Origin: Lichenibacterium dinghuense
Lineage (GTDB): Bacteria > Pseudomonadota > Alphaproteobacteria > Rhizobiales > Beijerinckiaceae
DNA length: 64,000 nucleotides
Direction of reading: 5' to 3'
Assembly (NCBI RefSeq): GCF_021730615.1
Contig: NZ_JAJLMN010000001.1
Coordinates: 5,485,501 to 5,549,500 of the forward strand
Made by a program: the position numbers and the translations under genes. Under the pieces are notes generated by a model. It was not told the DNA's origin and did no database searches. It saw nothing but the letters and a program-made list of their open reading frames with translations. Below, in pieces: positions 8,012 through 17,099 of the stretch; position 1 is the stretch's first letter, and every line of letters starts with the position of its first letter.

Positions 8012-10276
8012 GTGCCGGCACATGTTCCCGACATGCCGGCCTGTCGGAAGCGCGGGAGAGGGTCGGGTCTCCCACGCGCCGCTTCGCCGCGAAAGCGACC
8101 TGCTCTACGGTGCTCACGGTCATGGCCAGCTTGGCCGGTCTCTCGCAGGAGCTCGCAAGTCCCCGTGCCCTGGCCACGACGATCCTCGGGCCGCCGGCGA
8201 CGGGACCGCTCATCGCGCCCCTCGTCCGTCACGCCTGGGCAGGCCCGGTCCGGCCCCCTGCTGCCCCTGCTGATGGCGGCCTCGATCCCCGTCCTGCTGT
8301 TCGGGGGCTGGACGGCCTACCGTTCCGCCGAGGAGCACCGGGCCGCGGCTCTGCGCATCGCGCGCGAGACCGTGTCGCTCGTCGCCGAGCGCGTCACGGC
8401 GGAGATGAACGCTCAGGTGCGGGTCGCCGAGACGCTCGCGGCGTCGACATCGCTCGACGGCCCCGACCTGCCGGCCTTCTACCGCGAGGCCGAGCGCGTC
8501 AAGGCCATGCACCCGCTCTGGCACACCGTGGAACTCGACGACCTGGCGGGCGAGCAGGTTCTCAACCTCCTGCGCACGCTCGGCGCTCCGCTCGGGCCGA
8601 CGGCGGACCGCGACACCTTCGACGAGGCGCTGCGCGAGCGTTCTCCCGCGATCGGCGGCATCGGGCCGGTCGGGCCCGTGTCGGGCAAACGCCTCGTCGC
8701 GCTGCGCGTGCCGGTGATGCGGGACGGCGCGTCGAAGGACGTCCTGACGGTCGCGCTCAGCCCGGACGCGGTCGGCGACATCCTGCGCGGGGCCGGTATC
8801 CCCGCGGGCTGGATCGGTGCCGTGGTGGACCGGGACGGCAAGTTGATCGCGCGGAGCGCCGACGATGCCGCCACCGTGGGCCTGCCCGCCTCGCCCGACG
8901 TGCAGCGCGCCATCGCGACAGAGGCCGGCGGCTCCTACCACGGCACGCGGCGGGATGGCGTGCCGGTCGAAGCCGTGTTCGAGCGGCTCGCCGCCTGCGG
9001 CGCCTGGTCGGTGCATCTCGGCGTCCCGCGCCGCGCCCTCGACGGCCCTGTCCGGCGGGCGCTGTTCGCGGTCGCGGCCGCGGTGGCCGCGAGCCTGGCA
9101 CTCGGCGCGACGCTGGTGGTCCTGCTGGCCCGCGACCTCGGACGCCGGCGCCAACGGGAGCGCGGGCTCGCCGCCGCCGCGCTCGAAGCCAGCGAGGAGC
9201 GCACGGCGCTGGCGGTGGCGGCCGCCGACCTCGGCACGTGGCGCTGGGACGTGGCGGGCGATGCCGTCACCTGCTCCGAGCGCTGCCGCGTCCTTGTGGG
9301 CCTGCCGGACGACGCGGGACCTCGCGGCACATGGGCACCGGCGGCCTTCCTCGCCGCCGTCCACCCCGCCGACCGCGGCGCGCTGCGGGCCGCCGCGAAG
9401 GGCTGCGTCGAGCGGGGCGGCGCCTTTGCGGCCGATTTCCGAATCCGGGGCGAGGGCAAAGCCGCACCGTGGCGCCACCTCCGCGGCCACGCCGGCGAGG
9501 GGGAGGGACGTGACGAGGTATACGGCATCATCGCCGACATCGACGCGCCGAAGCGGGCCGAGGTCGAGCGCTCCGATCTGCTGCGCCGCCTCGCCGCCGC
9601 GCAGGAGGACGTGCAGCGGCGCATCGCCCACGACCTCCACGACCAGGTGGGCCAGACCGTCACGGGTCTATCGTTGGGGCTGAAGGGATTGGAGCGTGCC
9701 ATCGAAGAGCCGACGGGCTCGGGTGACGCGCCCGCGGACCTCGACCTCGGCGCGCGCGTGCGGTGGCTGCGCGACTTGGCCGGCACCATCGGCCGCGACC
9801 TCCACCGCGTCGCCGCGGACCTGCGCCCGACCGCGCTCGACGACCTCGGCCTGCCCAAAGCGCTGGCGGCGCTCTCGGCCGACTGGAGCGCCCGATACGA
9901 GGTCGCGGCCGACGTGCAGGTGATCGGCTCGGAGGAGCGCCTGCCCGACGAGGTCGCCACCACGATCTACCGCGTCGTCCAGGAGGCGCTGACCAACGTG
10001 CTCAAGCACGCGCGCGCCCGCACGGTGAGCGTTGTTCTGGACCGCCGGCCGCGCGAGGTGCGCGTGGTCATCGAGGACGACGGCGCCGGCTTCGACCCCG
10101 ACGCGGACCCTGTACTCACGCCCGGCGGGCGCCCGCGCATCGGCCTGCGCGGCATGCGGGAGCGCCTCGGCCTCATCGGTGGCACGCTGCAGATCGAGTC
10201 CTCGCCCGGTGCGGGCACCAGCCTGTTCGTCGCCGTCCCGCTCGACCCAGACCGTGACGCAGAGGACGCTCCATGA
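8012..10276 (+). CDS. Membrane sensor histidine kinase, NarX/HisKA_3 type
   Basis: The open frame starts with GTG 8012, but residues 1 to about 75 are Arg/Ser/Pro-rich and probably not translated; a start between about 8165 and 8270 is likely. From residue 82 the order is: membrane segment (LLPLLMAASIPVLLFGG), periplasmic sensor of about 240 residues, second membrane segment near 348-373, a PAS-like domain around 400-510, then the HisKA_3 dimerisation domain. The phospho-accepting His543 lies in RRIAHDLHDQVGQ. The ATPase follows, with NVLKHA (N box), DDGAGFD (G1) and GLRGMRER. It shares an ATGA overlap with the LuxR-type regulator that follows, its expected partner. Confidence 0.85.
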   Translation: MPAHVPDMPACRKRGRGSGLPRAASPRKRPALRCSRSWPAWPVSRRSSQVPVPWPRRSSGRRRRDRSSRPSSVTPGQARSGPLLPLLMAASIPVLLFGGWTAYRSAEEHRAAALRIARETVSLVAERVTAEMNAQVRVAETLAASTSLDGPDLPAFYREAERVKAMHPLWHTVELDDLAGEQVLNLLRTLGAPLGPTADRDTFDEALRERSPAIGGIGPVGPVSGKRLVALRVPVMRDGASKDVLTVALSPDAVGDILRGAGIPAGWIGAVVDRDGKLIARSADDAATVGLPASPDVQRAIATEAGGSYHGTRRDGVPVEAVFERLAACGAWSVHLGVPRRALDGPVRRALFAVAAAVAASLALGATLVVLLARDLGRRRQRERGLAAAALEASEERTALAVAAADLGTWRWDVAGDAVTCSERCRVLVGLPDDAGPRGTWAPAAFLAAVHPADRGALRAAAKGCVERGGAFAADFRIRGEGKAAPWRHLRGHAGEGEGRDEVYGIIADIDAPKRAEVERSDLLRRLAAAQEDVQRRIAHDLHDQVGQTVTGLSLGLKGLERAIEEPTGSGDAPADLDLGARVRWLRDLAGTIGRDLHRVAADLRPTALDDLGLPKALAALSADWSARYEVAADVQVIGSEERLPDEVATTIYRVVQEALTNVLKHARARTVSVVLDRRPREVRVVIEDDGAGFDPDADPVLTPGGRPRIGLRGMRERLGLIGGTLQIESSPGAGTSLFVAVPLDPDRDAEDAP

Positions 10277-10953
10277 CGTCGACACCGGCCGTAGAGGGGC
10301 GAATCCGCGTCGCCCTCGCCGACGACCACCCCGTGGTGCTGGCCGGCGTCAAGGCGCTGCTGCAGGTCGCGCCCGAGGTGGAGCTCGTCGGCGGAGCGGG
10401 GGACGGCGAGGCCGCGCTCCGCCTGATCCTGGCCGAGCGGCCCGACGTGGCCGTGGTCGACGTGTCCATGCCGCGCCTCGGCGGCCTCGACCTCGCGCGC
10501 CGGCTCGCCGCCGAGGTGCCCGGCGTGCGGGTGATCGCGCTCACGGTGCACGAGGATAGGGCCTACGTGCAGCAACTGCTCGACGCCGGGGCGAAGGGTT
10601 ACCTGCTCAAGCGCTCGGCCGCCGAGGACCTGCTGCGCGCCGTGCGGGCCGTGGCGGAGGGCGGCGTCTATCTCGACCCGGCGGTGGCCGGCAAGGCGCT
10701 GGCCGAGGCGGCGGCTACGGAGCGGGCCGCTGCCGGCGACGACGCGCTGAGCCCGCGCGAAGCCGACGTGCTGCGCTTCACCGCGCAGGGCTTCAGCAAC
10801 AAGGAGATCGCCGGCCGCCTCGCGGTCAGCGTCAAGACGGTGGAGACCTACAAGGCCCGAGCCTCCGACAAGCTCGGGCTGCACTCGCGCGCCGAGATCG
10901 TGCGCTACGGCGCCGCCAAGGGCTGGCTCGCGGGGCTGGCGGAAGGCGGCTGA
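10273..10953 (+). CDS. NarL/FixJ-family response regulator
   Basis: A 226-residue two-domain regulator. The receiver at residues 11-130 has the acidic pair in ALADDHP, the phosphorylatable Asp63 in VAVVDVSMP, and Lys113. The LuxR-type helix-turn-helix at about 160-220 is complete (LSPREADVLRFTAQGFSNKE, VSVKTVETYKARASDKL). It starts inside the stop codon of the upstream kinase, so the two are co-translated. Phosphorylation by that kinase should switch DNA binding. Targets are unknown; the divergent secreted glycosidase gene is one candidate. Confidence 0.9.
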   Translation: MTSTPAVEGRIRVALADDHPVVLAGVKALLQVAPEVELVGGAGDGEAALRLILAERPDVAVVDVSMPRLGGLDLARRLAAEVPGVRVIALTVHEDRAYVQQLLDAGAKGYLLKRSAAEDLLRAVRAVAEGGVYLDPAVAGKALAEAAATERAAAGDDALSPREADVLRFTAQGFSNKEIAGRLAVSVKTVETYKARASDKLGLHSRAEIVRYGAAKGWLAGLAEGG

Positions 10954-11007
10954 TCGCATCTGCGCGGGCTGCCCGGCGCGCGCCGGTCAGCCCTCTCCGA
11001 CGCGGCG

Positions 11008-11280
11008 TCAGCGCACGAAGCGGCAGATGTCCCTGATGCGGGTGCGGCCGGGCGGGCAGCCGCGCGGGGCGCCCGTCTCGAGCCGGCGGATGAAGCCGCG
11101 CGGGCCGCGGTTGAGCCGGCACCCGCCGTAGAAGCCGCGATGCTCGCCGTAGCCGCAGCCCCCGCGCACGAGGACGGTGGATGCCGCCGCGGCAGGCATG
11201 GCCGCGATCGGCAGGGCTTCGGCCCCGCTCACCCCACCCAGGCCGATGGCGGCCGCCAGAACAAAACCTGTCAGTTTCAT
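11008..11280 (-). CDS. Small secreted GCG_CRPN-type protein
   Basis: A 90-residue protein with a signal peptide (MKLTGFVLAAAIGLGGVSG) and a Cys/Gly/Arg-rich mature part. The segment GCGYGEHRGFYGGCRLN matches the GCG_CRPN prefix motif known mostly from Hyphomicrobiales. The start at 11280 is chosen because a GAGGAG ribosome-binding site lies just upstream and the signal peptide begins there. The C-terminus holds further CPPGRTRIRDICRF cysteines, so disulfide bonding after export is likely. The function of the family is unknown. Confidence 0.7.
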   Translation of the reverse strand: MKLTGFVLAAAIGLGGVSGAEALPIAAMPAAAASTVLVRGGCGYGEHRGFYGGCRLNRGPRGFIRRLETGAPRGCPPGRTRIRDICRFVR

Positions 11281-11393
11281 GGATTCTCCTCGAACTCGCT
11301 CCACGCGATGCGGCCGTGTGCCGGCCTCACGCGGAGTTTCAAACCCGCGACCGAAGATCCGGCGCGGGGCCACGGTATCCACGCCGATGGCCG

Positions 11394-11611
11394 TCAGGCC
11401 CGGGCCGGCGCGGCGTCGTGGGAATGGCCGTGATGGTGGCCATGGTCCATCGGATGGCGGCTGTTCGTCCAGAACAGGTACAGGGCGAGCGCGCCGAACA
11501 GGAGGTCGAGCCAGAAGGTGTAGTTCAGGCTGAAGGTCGTCAGCTGCGCCCGCACGTCCGCGTCGTGCGACGGCACGAGGCCGAGCGCCGAGAAGGCGAG
11601 GTCCATCACCA
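11394..11611 (-). pseudogene. DUF318/ArsP-type permease, C-terminal fragment
   Basis: About 72 codons of the C-terminus of a DUF318 (YraQ/ArsP-like) permease: the ALGLVPSHDADV turn followed by a last membrane helix (FWLDLLFGALALYLFW) and a His-rich tail (DHGHHHGHSHD) that could bind metal. The coding sequence stops abruptly at the IS66 end at 11612, so the N-terminal seven or so helices are gone. The ATG codons at 11609 and 11606 are internal methionines, not a start. The gene is not functional as a transporter. Confidence 0.6.
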
Positions 11612-12424
11612 GTAATTACCCAGGGGGTTCAGGTCGGCACGGGACAGGGAGCCCGGTCAAGCGCGGACGCTTGGGGCCTTGCGGCGAGTGCAAGAGCCTG
11701 ATTCCTTGTTCGCATGGGACGCGAGGATCTCGAACGGCTGAGCAAGTCGGAACTGGTCGAACTGGTGCTGAAGCTTCAGCGACCGGCGAAGACGTCGCGC
11801 ACCTCGTCCAAGCCGCCCTCGACGGACCGCAAGGAGCGGCGCGAGCAGTCCCGTCCCGGTGGGGCGAAGTCGGGCCACGAGGGGCACAAGCGCGTGCTCA
11901 CGGCGGATCCGGATGCGGTCATCGATCATCGTCCGACGGGCTGCCCCGACTGCGGCCTTTCGCTGTCGGTTGATCTGCCGTCCGAGGTCGTGAGCGTGCA
12001 CGAGGCGATCGACATCCCGCCGGTGAAGCCGCGCGTCGAGCAGCACCGGCGCTTGTCGGTGTGCTGCCCCGGCTGCGGCGCGCGGGCCGTGGCGGATCGG
12101 CCGGGCGGAGCAGGCGCGACGCCATTCGGCCCCCGCCTCCACGCGCTGGTGCTGTACCTGAAGACGTTCCAGGCCCTGTCCTACGAACGCCTGCAGGGCG
12201 CCATGAAGGACCTGTTCGGCCTGACGATCAGCCAGGGCGGCCTGACCAACATGCTGCGCCGGGCCGAGGCGCAGTTTGCCGGCGGCCGTGACACGGCGCT
12301 GGCGGCGCTGCACCGCGCCAAGGTGGTGGCCTGCGACGAGACCGGCATCCGCATCGAGGGCACCAACAGCTTCCATTGGGTGTTCCGCTGCGAGAAGGCC
12401 GTGGTGCACCACGTCGCAGCATGC
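11612..12424 (+). mobile_element. IS66-family insertion sequence, truncated
   Basis: The left boundary begins with GTAA at 11612, the usual end of IS66 elements, exactly where the permease fragment stops. The transposase begins 102 bases inside. The element ends without a second terminal repeat at about 12424, where transposase similarity is lost, 40 bases before the AraC gene. The right half is missing, so it cannot move by itself. Confidence 0.6.
11714..12424 (+). pseudogene. IS66-family transposase, 3'-truncated
   Basis: The first 237 or so residues of an IS66 transposase (usual length about 430-530). Seen: an N-terminal leucine-rich helix (DLERLSKSELVELVLKL), a PPSTDRKERREQ linker, a zinc-binding CPDCG and a CPGCGAR pair, and the start of the catalytic domain with the first Asp in VVACDETGIR. 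Similarity ends after VVHHVA. The frame runs on to 12577, but that tail is the antisense of the AraC gene. Two of the three catalytic acids are missing, so it is inactive. Confidence 0.8.
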
Positions 12425-12464
12425 GAAGCGTCGCGTTCCTCCGACAGGGTGATTCCCAAGCCGA

Positions 12465-13439
12465 TCAACTTCCGGGCGACACGAGGTGGTTCACCGCGTA
12501 GAGCGGCTCGAGATCTCGGTCCGCCTGGGCGCGACGGCGGCGGAAGGCCGTCGGGTCGATGCCATAGGCGCCCCTGAATGCGTGGGAGAAGTGGCTGCGG
12601 CTGCCATAGCCCACGCTCGCGGCGATGACCTTCACGGGCATGGGCGAGGTCACCAGCAGTTGGGCTCCGAGGCGCAATCTCGCGCGCTGGAGGAAGGCGA
12701 TCGGCCCCTCGCCGAACGTGTCCGAGAAGCGCTGGGCGAATGTGGTGCGGCTCATGCCGCACAGGGCCGCGAGGCTTTCCACCGTGTGCGGCGCGGCGGG
12801 CGCGTCGACGACGGCCGCGACGGCGTCGGCGAGGCGCGGATCACGCAGGGCGCTGAACAGGGGAGACCTCACGCACAGGTCCTGCAGGTGCAGGCGCAGA
12901 AAGGCGAGGAGGCACCGCTTCATCAGCGCACCCGTCACGTCTGCGGTCCCGAGGACGGGGTCGGCCAACTCTTCGACCATGAACGAGAAAGCGTGCCGCA
13001 GGTGCTTGCTGGCCGAGAGATCTCCGACGACGGCGTCCTCCAGTCGGTCCAACAGGCCGAGCGAGCCGGCATAGCGGGCCGTGATGGCCCCGCAGGCCAG
13101 CAGCATGTCTTGGCTCCCGTCGCCTGCCGTGATGCGGAGGAGACCATTGGGGAGAAGGCCGAGCCCGTCCGCCGCTGGCAGCATGCGCGGAGCGTCTGCG
13201 AAGCCGATCGTATGCGGGGAGTTGCGGGGCGGGATGACGATGCTGTGCGGCCCGAACTCCACGGGCCGGCGGTCGCCGGCCTGGACCGTGCCCGAGCCCG
13301 CCAGGACGTAGTGAACGATCAGGGTGTCCGGCGCCCCGCGCTTCTCCAGCCGCCACCCGTCCTGGATCTCGCAGAACGCGAAGGCGTGGACCCGGACCGA
13401 CATGGTGGCGAGGATCATCTGGAGCGTGCTCGTGGCCAT
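12465..13439 (-). CDS. AraC-family transcriptional regulator with cupin_6 domain
   Basis: A 324-residue regulator. The N-terminal half is the AraC-type cupin_6 sensor domain (HYVLAGSGTVQ, HSIVIPPRNSPH). The C-terminal half, about residues 205-305, has two helix-turn-helix units (TVESLAALCGMSRTTFAQRF and PVKVIAASVGYGSRSHFSHAF) ending in the usual FRRRR. Regulators of this group often control reductase or dehydrogenase genes next to them. Candidates here are the LysR, hydrolase and NTF2-like genes upstream on the same strand. A GGAG lies 11 bases before the ATG. The stop is 40 bases from the end of the IS66 fragment. Confidence 0.85.
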   Translation of the reverse strand: MATSTLQMILATMSVRVHAFAFCEIQDGWRLEKRGAPDTLIVHYVLAGSGTVQAGDRRPVEFGPHSIVIPPRNSPHTIGFADAPRMLPAADGLGLLPNGLLRITAGDGSQDMLLACGAITARYAGSLGLLDRLEDAVVGDLSASKHLRHAFSFMVEELADPVLGTADVTGALMKRCLLAFLRLHLQDLCVRSPLFSALRDPRLADAVAAVVDAPAAPHTVESLAALCGMSRTTFAQRFSDTFGEGPIAFLQRARLRLGAQLLVTSPMPVKVIAASVGYGSRSHFSHAFRGAYGIDPTAFRRRRAQADRDLEPLYAVNHLVSPGS

Positions 13440-13732
13440 CGTGGTCTACTCCATACGCGTCCCGTCCAGGTGGCAGGTTCGGGCGATGACGGGCTGATCC
13501 AGCGCGGCCCCGCGCGTCATGGACGTCAGGGACGTCGCATCGTGATGGCGGGTGAGGTGGGTTAGGCGAGTGACGATCTCGCAAGGGCGGCGGGCCTCAG
13601 GGCTGTCGCCGCTCGCCTCGGCTCGCGGCACCGGGTCTGAGGCCCCGTCTCTGGGCCTCGTCCGGATCGGATGGGCACGCTGGCCTGATCCCGGGTGGCG
13701 CGCCGGAGGTCCATCGTTCCTCGCAGGGTGAG

Positions 13733-14638
13733 TCAAAGCTCGACCGCTGCCACCTGGTCCCGGAGCCGGGGAACGGCGAAATCGACGAAGGCCCGCAGCT
13801 TGAGCGGCAGGCGGTTCCGCCTGTCGTAGACGATGTGCACCGGCCGGGGCGCGGGCTCGAACCCTTCCAAGAGCAGCCGCAGGCGGCCGTCGCGCATATG
13901 GTCGACGACTTGGTAGGACAGGGTCCGGATCACTCCTGCGCCGGCGAGGCCCGCATCGATCGCCGCTTCGACGGTGCTGACGGTCAAGCGCGATCTGAGG
14001 GGCACGGCCATCTCTTCGCCGTTCGACGAGTAGCGCCAAGTCGCGGGAAGCGACATGCTCCCGAACGAGATCACGTCGTGGTGGGCAAGGTCCTGTGGGG
14101 CGGCCGGTGCCCCGCGCGAAGCAAGGTAGGCCGGGCTGGCGCAGGTCACCCGGCGGACCGCGCCGAGGCGGGTCGCGATCAGGCCGCTGTCGGGCAGGTC
14201 GCCGATGCGCAGGGCCACGTCGACCTGATCGTCGAGGAAATGGGTCACGCGGTCGGTCAGCATCAGCGCGACGGACACCTGCCGGAACGCCGCCAGGAAG
14301 GCGGTGACGACGGGCAGGACGTGGAGCCGGCCGAACGCCACTGGCGCGGTCACGACGAGGTCGCCCTTGGGTTCGACGTACTCGCCCGCGGCCGCCCGCT
14401 CGGCTTCATGCAGCTGCTCCAGCACGGCGCGGGCCGCCGCGACGTAGGTCCGGCCGGCGGGCGTCAGCTCCAGGCCCCTGGAGGATCGGATCAGGAGTTC
14501 CGCCTTCAGGTGGTCTTCGAGCTCGGACACCTTGCGGCTCACGGTGGCGAGTGGCTGGCCGAGCTTCCGGCTCGCCTTGGACAGGCTGCCGCACTCCACT
14601 GCCGTGAGCAGCACCTGCATCGCGTCCAAACGATCCAT
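13733..14638 (-). CDS. LysR-family transcriptional regulator
   Basis: A 301-residue regulator with the winged helix at residues 1-60 (MQVLLTAVECGSLSKASRKL, then QPLATVSRKVSELEDHL) and a periplasmic-binding-fold effector domain at about 90-300. The sequence GDLVVTAPVAFGRLHVLP marks the beginning of the CrgA/PA2477-type effector domain. The ATG at 14638 follows a GGAAGG ribosome-binding site; the open frame further upstream is out of family. It lies 121 bases downstream of an exported alpha/beta hydrolase gene on the same strand. The effector is unknown. Confidence 0.88.
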   Translation of the reverse strand: MDRLDAMQVLLTAVECGSLSKASRKLGQPLATVSRKVSELEDHLKAELLIRSSRGLELTPAGRTYVAAARAVLEQLHEAERAAAGEYVEPKGDLVVTAPVAFGRLHVLPVVTAFLAAFRQVSVALMLTDRVTHFLDDQVDVALRIGDLPDSGLIATRLGAVRRVTCASPAYLASRGAPAAPQDLAHHDVISFGSMSLPATWRYSSNGEEMAVPLRSRLTVSTVEAAIDAGLAGAGVIRTLSYQVVDHMRDGRLRLLLEGFEPAPRPVHIVYDRRNRLPLKLRAFVDFAVPRLRDQVAAVEL

Positions 14639-14759
14639 CGGCCTTCCAAGGGTGGGCCTCGCGGGCCCCGATCCTAAGCGGATCGCGGGCAAGCGCCACG
14701 CGTCCTTCCGCGTCGAACCCGTGCGGCGCCCCACCCCGGTCCGGCGAGCCTGGAGGTCG

Positions 14760-15728
14760 CTACGGCGAGGGCACATGCTCGGCCATGAAGGCGAGGACCA
14801 GCGCGGCAATCTCGTCGTTCTTCTCATCGAGCGCGAAGTGACCGGCGTCCAACAGATGGATCTCCGCGTCCGGCAGGTCGGCGCGGAAGGCCGTCGCCCC
14901 CGCCGCGACGAAGGACGGGTCGTTGGCGCCCCAGGCGACGAGGGTCGGGGGCCGGTGCTGTCGGAGCCACGCCTGCCAGGCGGGGTAGGCCGCGACGTTG
15001 GTCCGATAATCGGAAAGCAGCGCCGCCTGGATCTCGCGCTGGCCGGGCCTCGACAGATGCGCGATCTCGTCGGTCCAGGTGTCGGGATCGTAGCGCTCCG
15101 GATGCGAGGTGCCGAAGGTGTGGCGCTGCTCGGTCGCTTCCGGCGACAGGAAGGCGTCGAGCACTTCCGGGTGTGCGGACGGGTCTGACCAATATTGGGC
15201 GATTTTTTCCCATTTAACGCCGAGACCAGCCTGATAGATGTTGCCGTTCTGGCTGATGAGAGCCTGCAGGCGTTCGGGGTGGGCCAGGATCAGCCGCATC
15301 CCGACCGGCGCGCCGTAGTCATGGATGTAGAGGCTGTATTTGTCCAAGTGGAGGGCTTCCAGCAGGTGGTCCGTGGTCTGCGCCAAGTGGTCGAAGGTAT
15401 AGGCGTAGGCCGACGGCGGCGGCGCTTCGCTCTGGCCGAAGCCCGGGAAATCGGGCGCGATCAGGTGGTAGCGCGTCGCCAGCATGGGGATGAGCGTGTC
15501 GAACTCCCGCGAGGACGATGGGAAGCCGTGCAGCAGCACGATTGTCGGCGCGTCCTTTGGGCCGGCCTCCCGATAGAAGACCCTGACCCCGTCGACCCGC
15601 GCGTGATGGTAGGTGGTCGTCGCCGTAGTCGAAGGCAGGGGATCCGCGGTCGCCGGGGAGGCCGTGAGCGCGGCCGCCCCGACGAGCACGGCCCCGACGA
15701 GCGCGGCACCGAGCTTCCCATATGTCAT
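14760..15728 (-). CDS. Exported alpha/beta hydrolase, epoxide-hydrolase-like
   Basis: A 322-residue hydrolase with a signal peptide (hydrophobic AALVGAVLVGAAALTASPA, cleavage near ATADP), so it acts in the periplasm. The catalytic features fit the epoxide hydrolase/haloalkane dehalogenase branch: HGFPSSSREF oxyanion region, nucleophile Asp in YIHDYGAPVGMR, a GANDPSF acid-loop, and the catalytic His in DAGHFALDE. The start follows a GGAGG site. It is a paralogue of the cytoplasmic hydrolase at 16239-17099 (same DYGAP, GHFAL and QNGN motifs). The NTF2-like gene lies between the two, suggesting one catabolic or detoxification unit. Confidence 0.85.
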   Translation of the reverse strand: MTYGKLGAALVGAVLVGAAALTASPATADPLPSTTATTTYHHARVDGVRVFYREAGPKDAPTIVLLHGFPSSSREFDTLIPMLATRYHLIAPDFPGFGQSEAPPPSAYAYTFDHLAQTTDHLLEALHLDKYSLYIHDYGAPVGMRLILAHPERLQALISQNGNIYQAGLGVKWEKIAQYWSDPSAHPEVLDAFLSPEATEQRHTFGTSHPERYDPDTWTDEIAHLSRPGQREIQAALLSDYRTNVAAYPAWQAWLRQHRPPTLVAWGANDPSFVAAGATAFRADLPDAEIHLLDAGHFALDEKNDEIAALVLAFMAEHVPSP

Positions 15729-15792
15729 GGCTCAATCCTCCACTGTGAGCTTCGCCGGGGGCGCGCGTCCCGGCGAGGTCGGCCACGGCCGA

Positions 15793-16176
15793 TCACGCGC
15801 GCCGCGCTTCCGCGACCGCAAGGGTGTCGATGTACTGGCGGAAGCGGGCGATCTTGCCATCCTTCAGCGTCCAGACGTGGGCGTAGCGCGCCTCGGCGGT
15901 CTTGCCTGTGGCGCGGTGGACGCCTCTGAAGTCGCCGAGCGACACCACGGTCTCGCCCTCGGCGATGAACCCGGTAGGCGCGAGCGAGAAGCTGGCCCAC
16001 TCGGCCATCAAGGGCTTGAACAACCCTTCCGCGACGGCGGCGGGGCCCCGGCCCTCGACCTTGTAATGCCACATGGTGGTCCACTCGATATCGGGCGCCA
16101 TCAGGCCGAGAGCGCCGGGAGCGTCCCCGGCGGCGAGCCGGTCGTAGAAGGCGCGGACGATGTCGGTCGGGGTCAT
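15793..16176 (-). CDS. NTF2-like (SnoaL-fold) protein
   Basis: A 127-residue single-domain protein of the NTF2/SnoaL cone fold: an N-terminal helix (DIVRAFYDRLAAGDAPGAL), LMAPDIEWTT, then curved strands ending WTLKDGKIARFRQYID. Such folds serve as small isomerases, cyclases or ligand-binding proteins. No catalytic residue pattern singles out one reaction. It sits between two related alpha/beta hydrolases on the same strand. A close paralogue is encoded at 28178-28567, sharing IEW, V-GRGP, TGK and DGKI-R-RQ-IDT. Confidence 0.8.
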   Translation of the reverse strand: MTPTDIVRAFYDRLAAGDAPGALGLMAPDIEWTTMWHYKVEGRGPAAVAEGLFKPLMAEWASFSLAPTGFIAEGETVVSLGDFRGVHRATGKTAEARYAHVWTLKDGKIARFRQYIDTLAVAEARRA

Positions 16177-16238
16177 GGTCGGCTTCGCTCAGTGGGAGTT
16201 TCGGTCGCCGCGGGCGCGCGGCGGCGACGGGTGCGGGA

Positions 16239-17099
16239 TCAGCCCAGGTGGCGGTCGAGGAAGTCACGGACGGCGGCGCCGATCTCGTGGGCGTGGGTTT
16301 CCAGGGCGAAGTGGCCAGTTTCGAGGAAGCGGACTTCGGCGTTCGGAAGATCCCGCTTGAAGGCCTCCGCACCCGGAGGGACGAAGAATGGGTCGTTCCG
16401 ACCCCAGATGGACAGCAGCTTCGGTGCACGCTCCCGGAAGTAGAGCTGAAATTCGGGGTACATCCTGACATTGTTTTTATAATCGAGGAACAGGTCGAGC
16501 TGGATCTCGTCTACGCCGGGGCGCTGCGTGTAGTGCGCGTCGAGCGTCCAACCGTCGGGCGAGACCCTGGACGTGTCCGGCACGCCGTGCTCGTACTGCC
16601 AGCGGATCGAGTCCGCGCTCAGCAGGCCTCGCAGCGCACCGCGATTCTCGTCGGTCGCGTCCTCCCAGTACTGTCGGATCGGATTCCAGCCTTCGCTGAG
16701 GCCCTCCTCGTAAGCGTTGCCGTTCTGGGAAACGATTGCCGTGATGCGGTCGGGATGGGCCAGCGCGAGGCGGAAGCCGGTGGGGGCGCCGTAATCGAAG
16801 ACGTAGATCGCGAACCGTTCCAAGCCGAGCACCTCGGTGAAGCGGCCGATCACCTTGGCGATGGTCTCGAACGTGTAGGCGAAGGCGTCGCGGTCCGGCC
16901 GCTCCGTCCTGCCGAAGCCCGGCAGGTCCGGGGCGACCACGTGATACGTGCCGGCCAACTCAGGGATCAGGTCGCGGAACATGTGGCTGGCGCTGGGAAA
17001 GCCGTGCAGGAGCAGCACGACCGGAGCGCTCGGGTCGCCGGCGGACCGGTAGAACCCCTTGAGGCCGTCGACGTCGACGGTGTTGAAGAGGACGGTCAT
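16239..17099 (-). CDS. Alpha/beta hydrolase, epoxide-hydrolase/dehalogenase-like
   Basis: A 286-residue cytoplasmic hydrolase. The start at 17099 (MTVLFNTVDVDGLKGF) is preferred over GTG/ATG codons upstream because the family N-terminus begins there. Visible: HGFPSASHMF, the nucleophile Asp in YVFDYGAPTGFR, GRNDPFFVP, and the catalytic His in ETGHFALE. Unlike its paralogue at 14760-15728 it has no signal peptide. Substrates in this family are epoxides, haloalkanes or esters; the one here cannot be decided from sequence. Confidence 0.87.
   Translation of the reverse strand: MTVLFNTVDVDGLKGFYRSAGDPSAPVVLLLHGFPSASHMFRDLIPELAGTYHVVAPDLPGFGRTERPDRDAFAYTFETIAKVIGRFTEVLGLERFAIYVFDYGAPTGFRLALAHPDRITAIVSQNGNAYEEGLSEGWNPIRQYWEDATDENRGALRGLLSADSIRWQYEHGVPDTSRVSPDGWTLDAHYTQRPGVDEIQLDLFLDYKNNVRMYPEFQLYFRERAPKLLSIWGRNDPFFVPPGAEAFKRDLPNAEVRFLETGHFALETHAHEIGAAVRDFLDRHLG

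Noticed and set aside
12425-12577. IS66 transposase continuing to 12577
   Set aside because: After residue 237 the sequence loses family resemblance and is the antisense of the AraC C-terminus.
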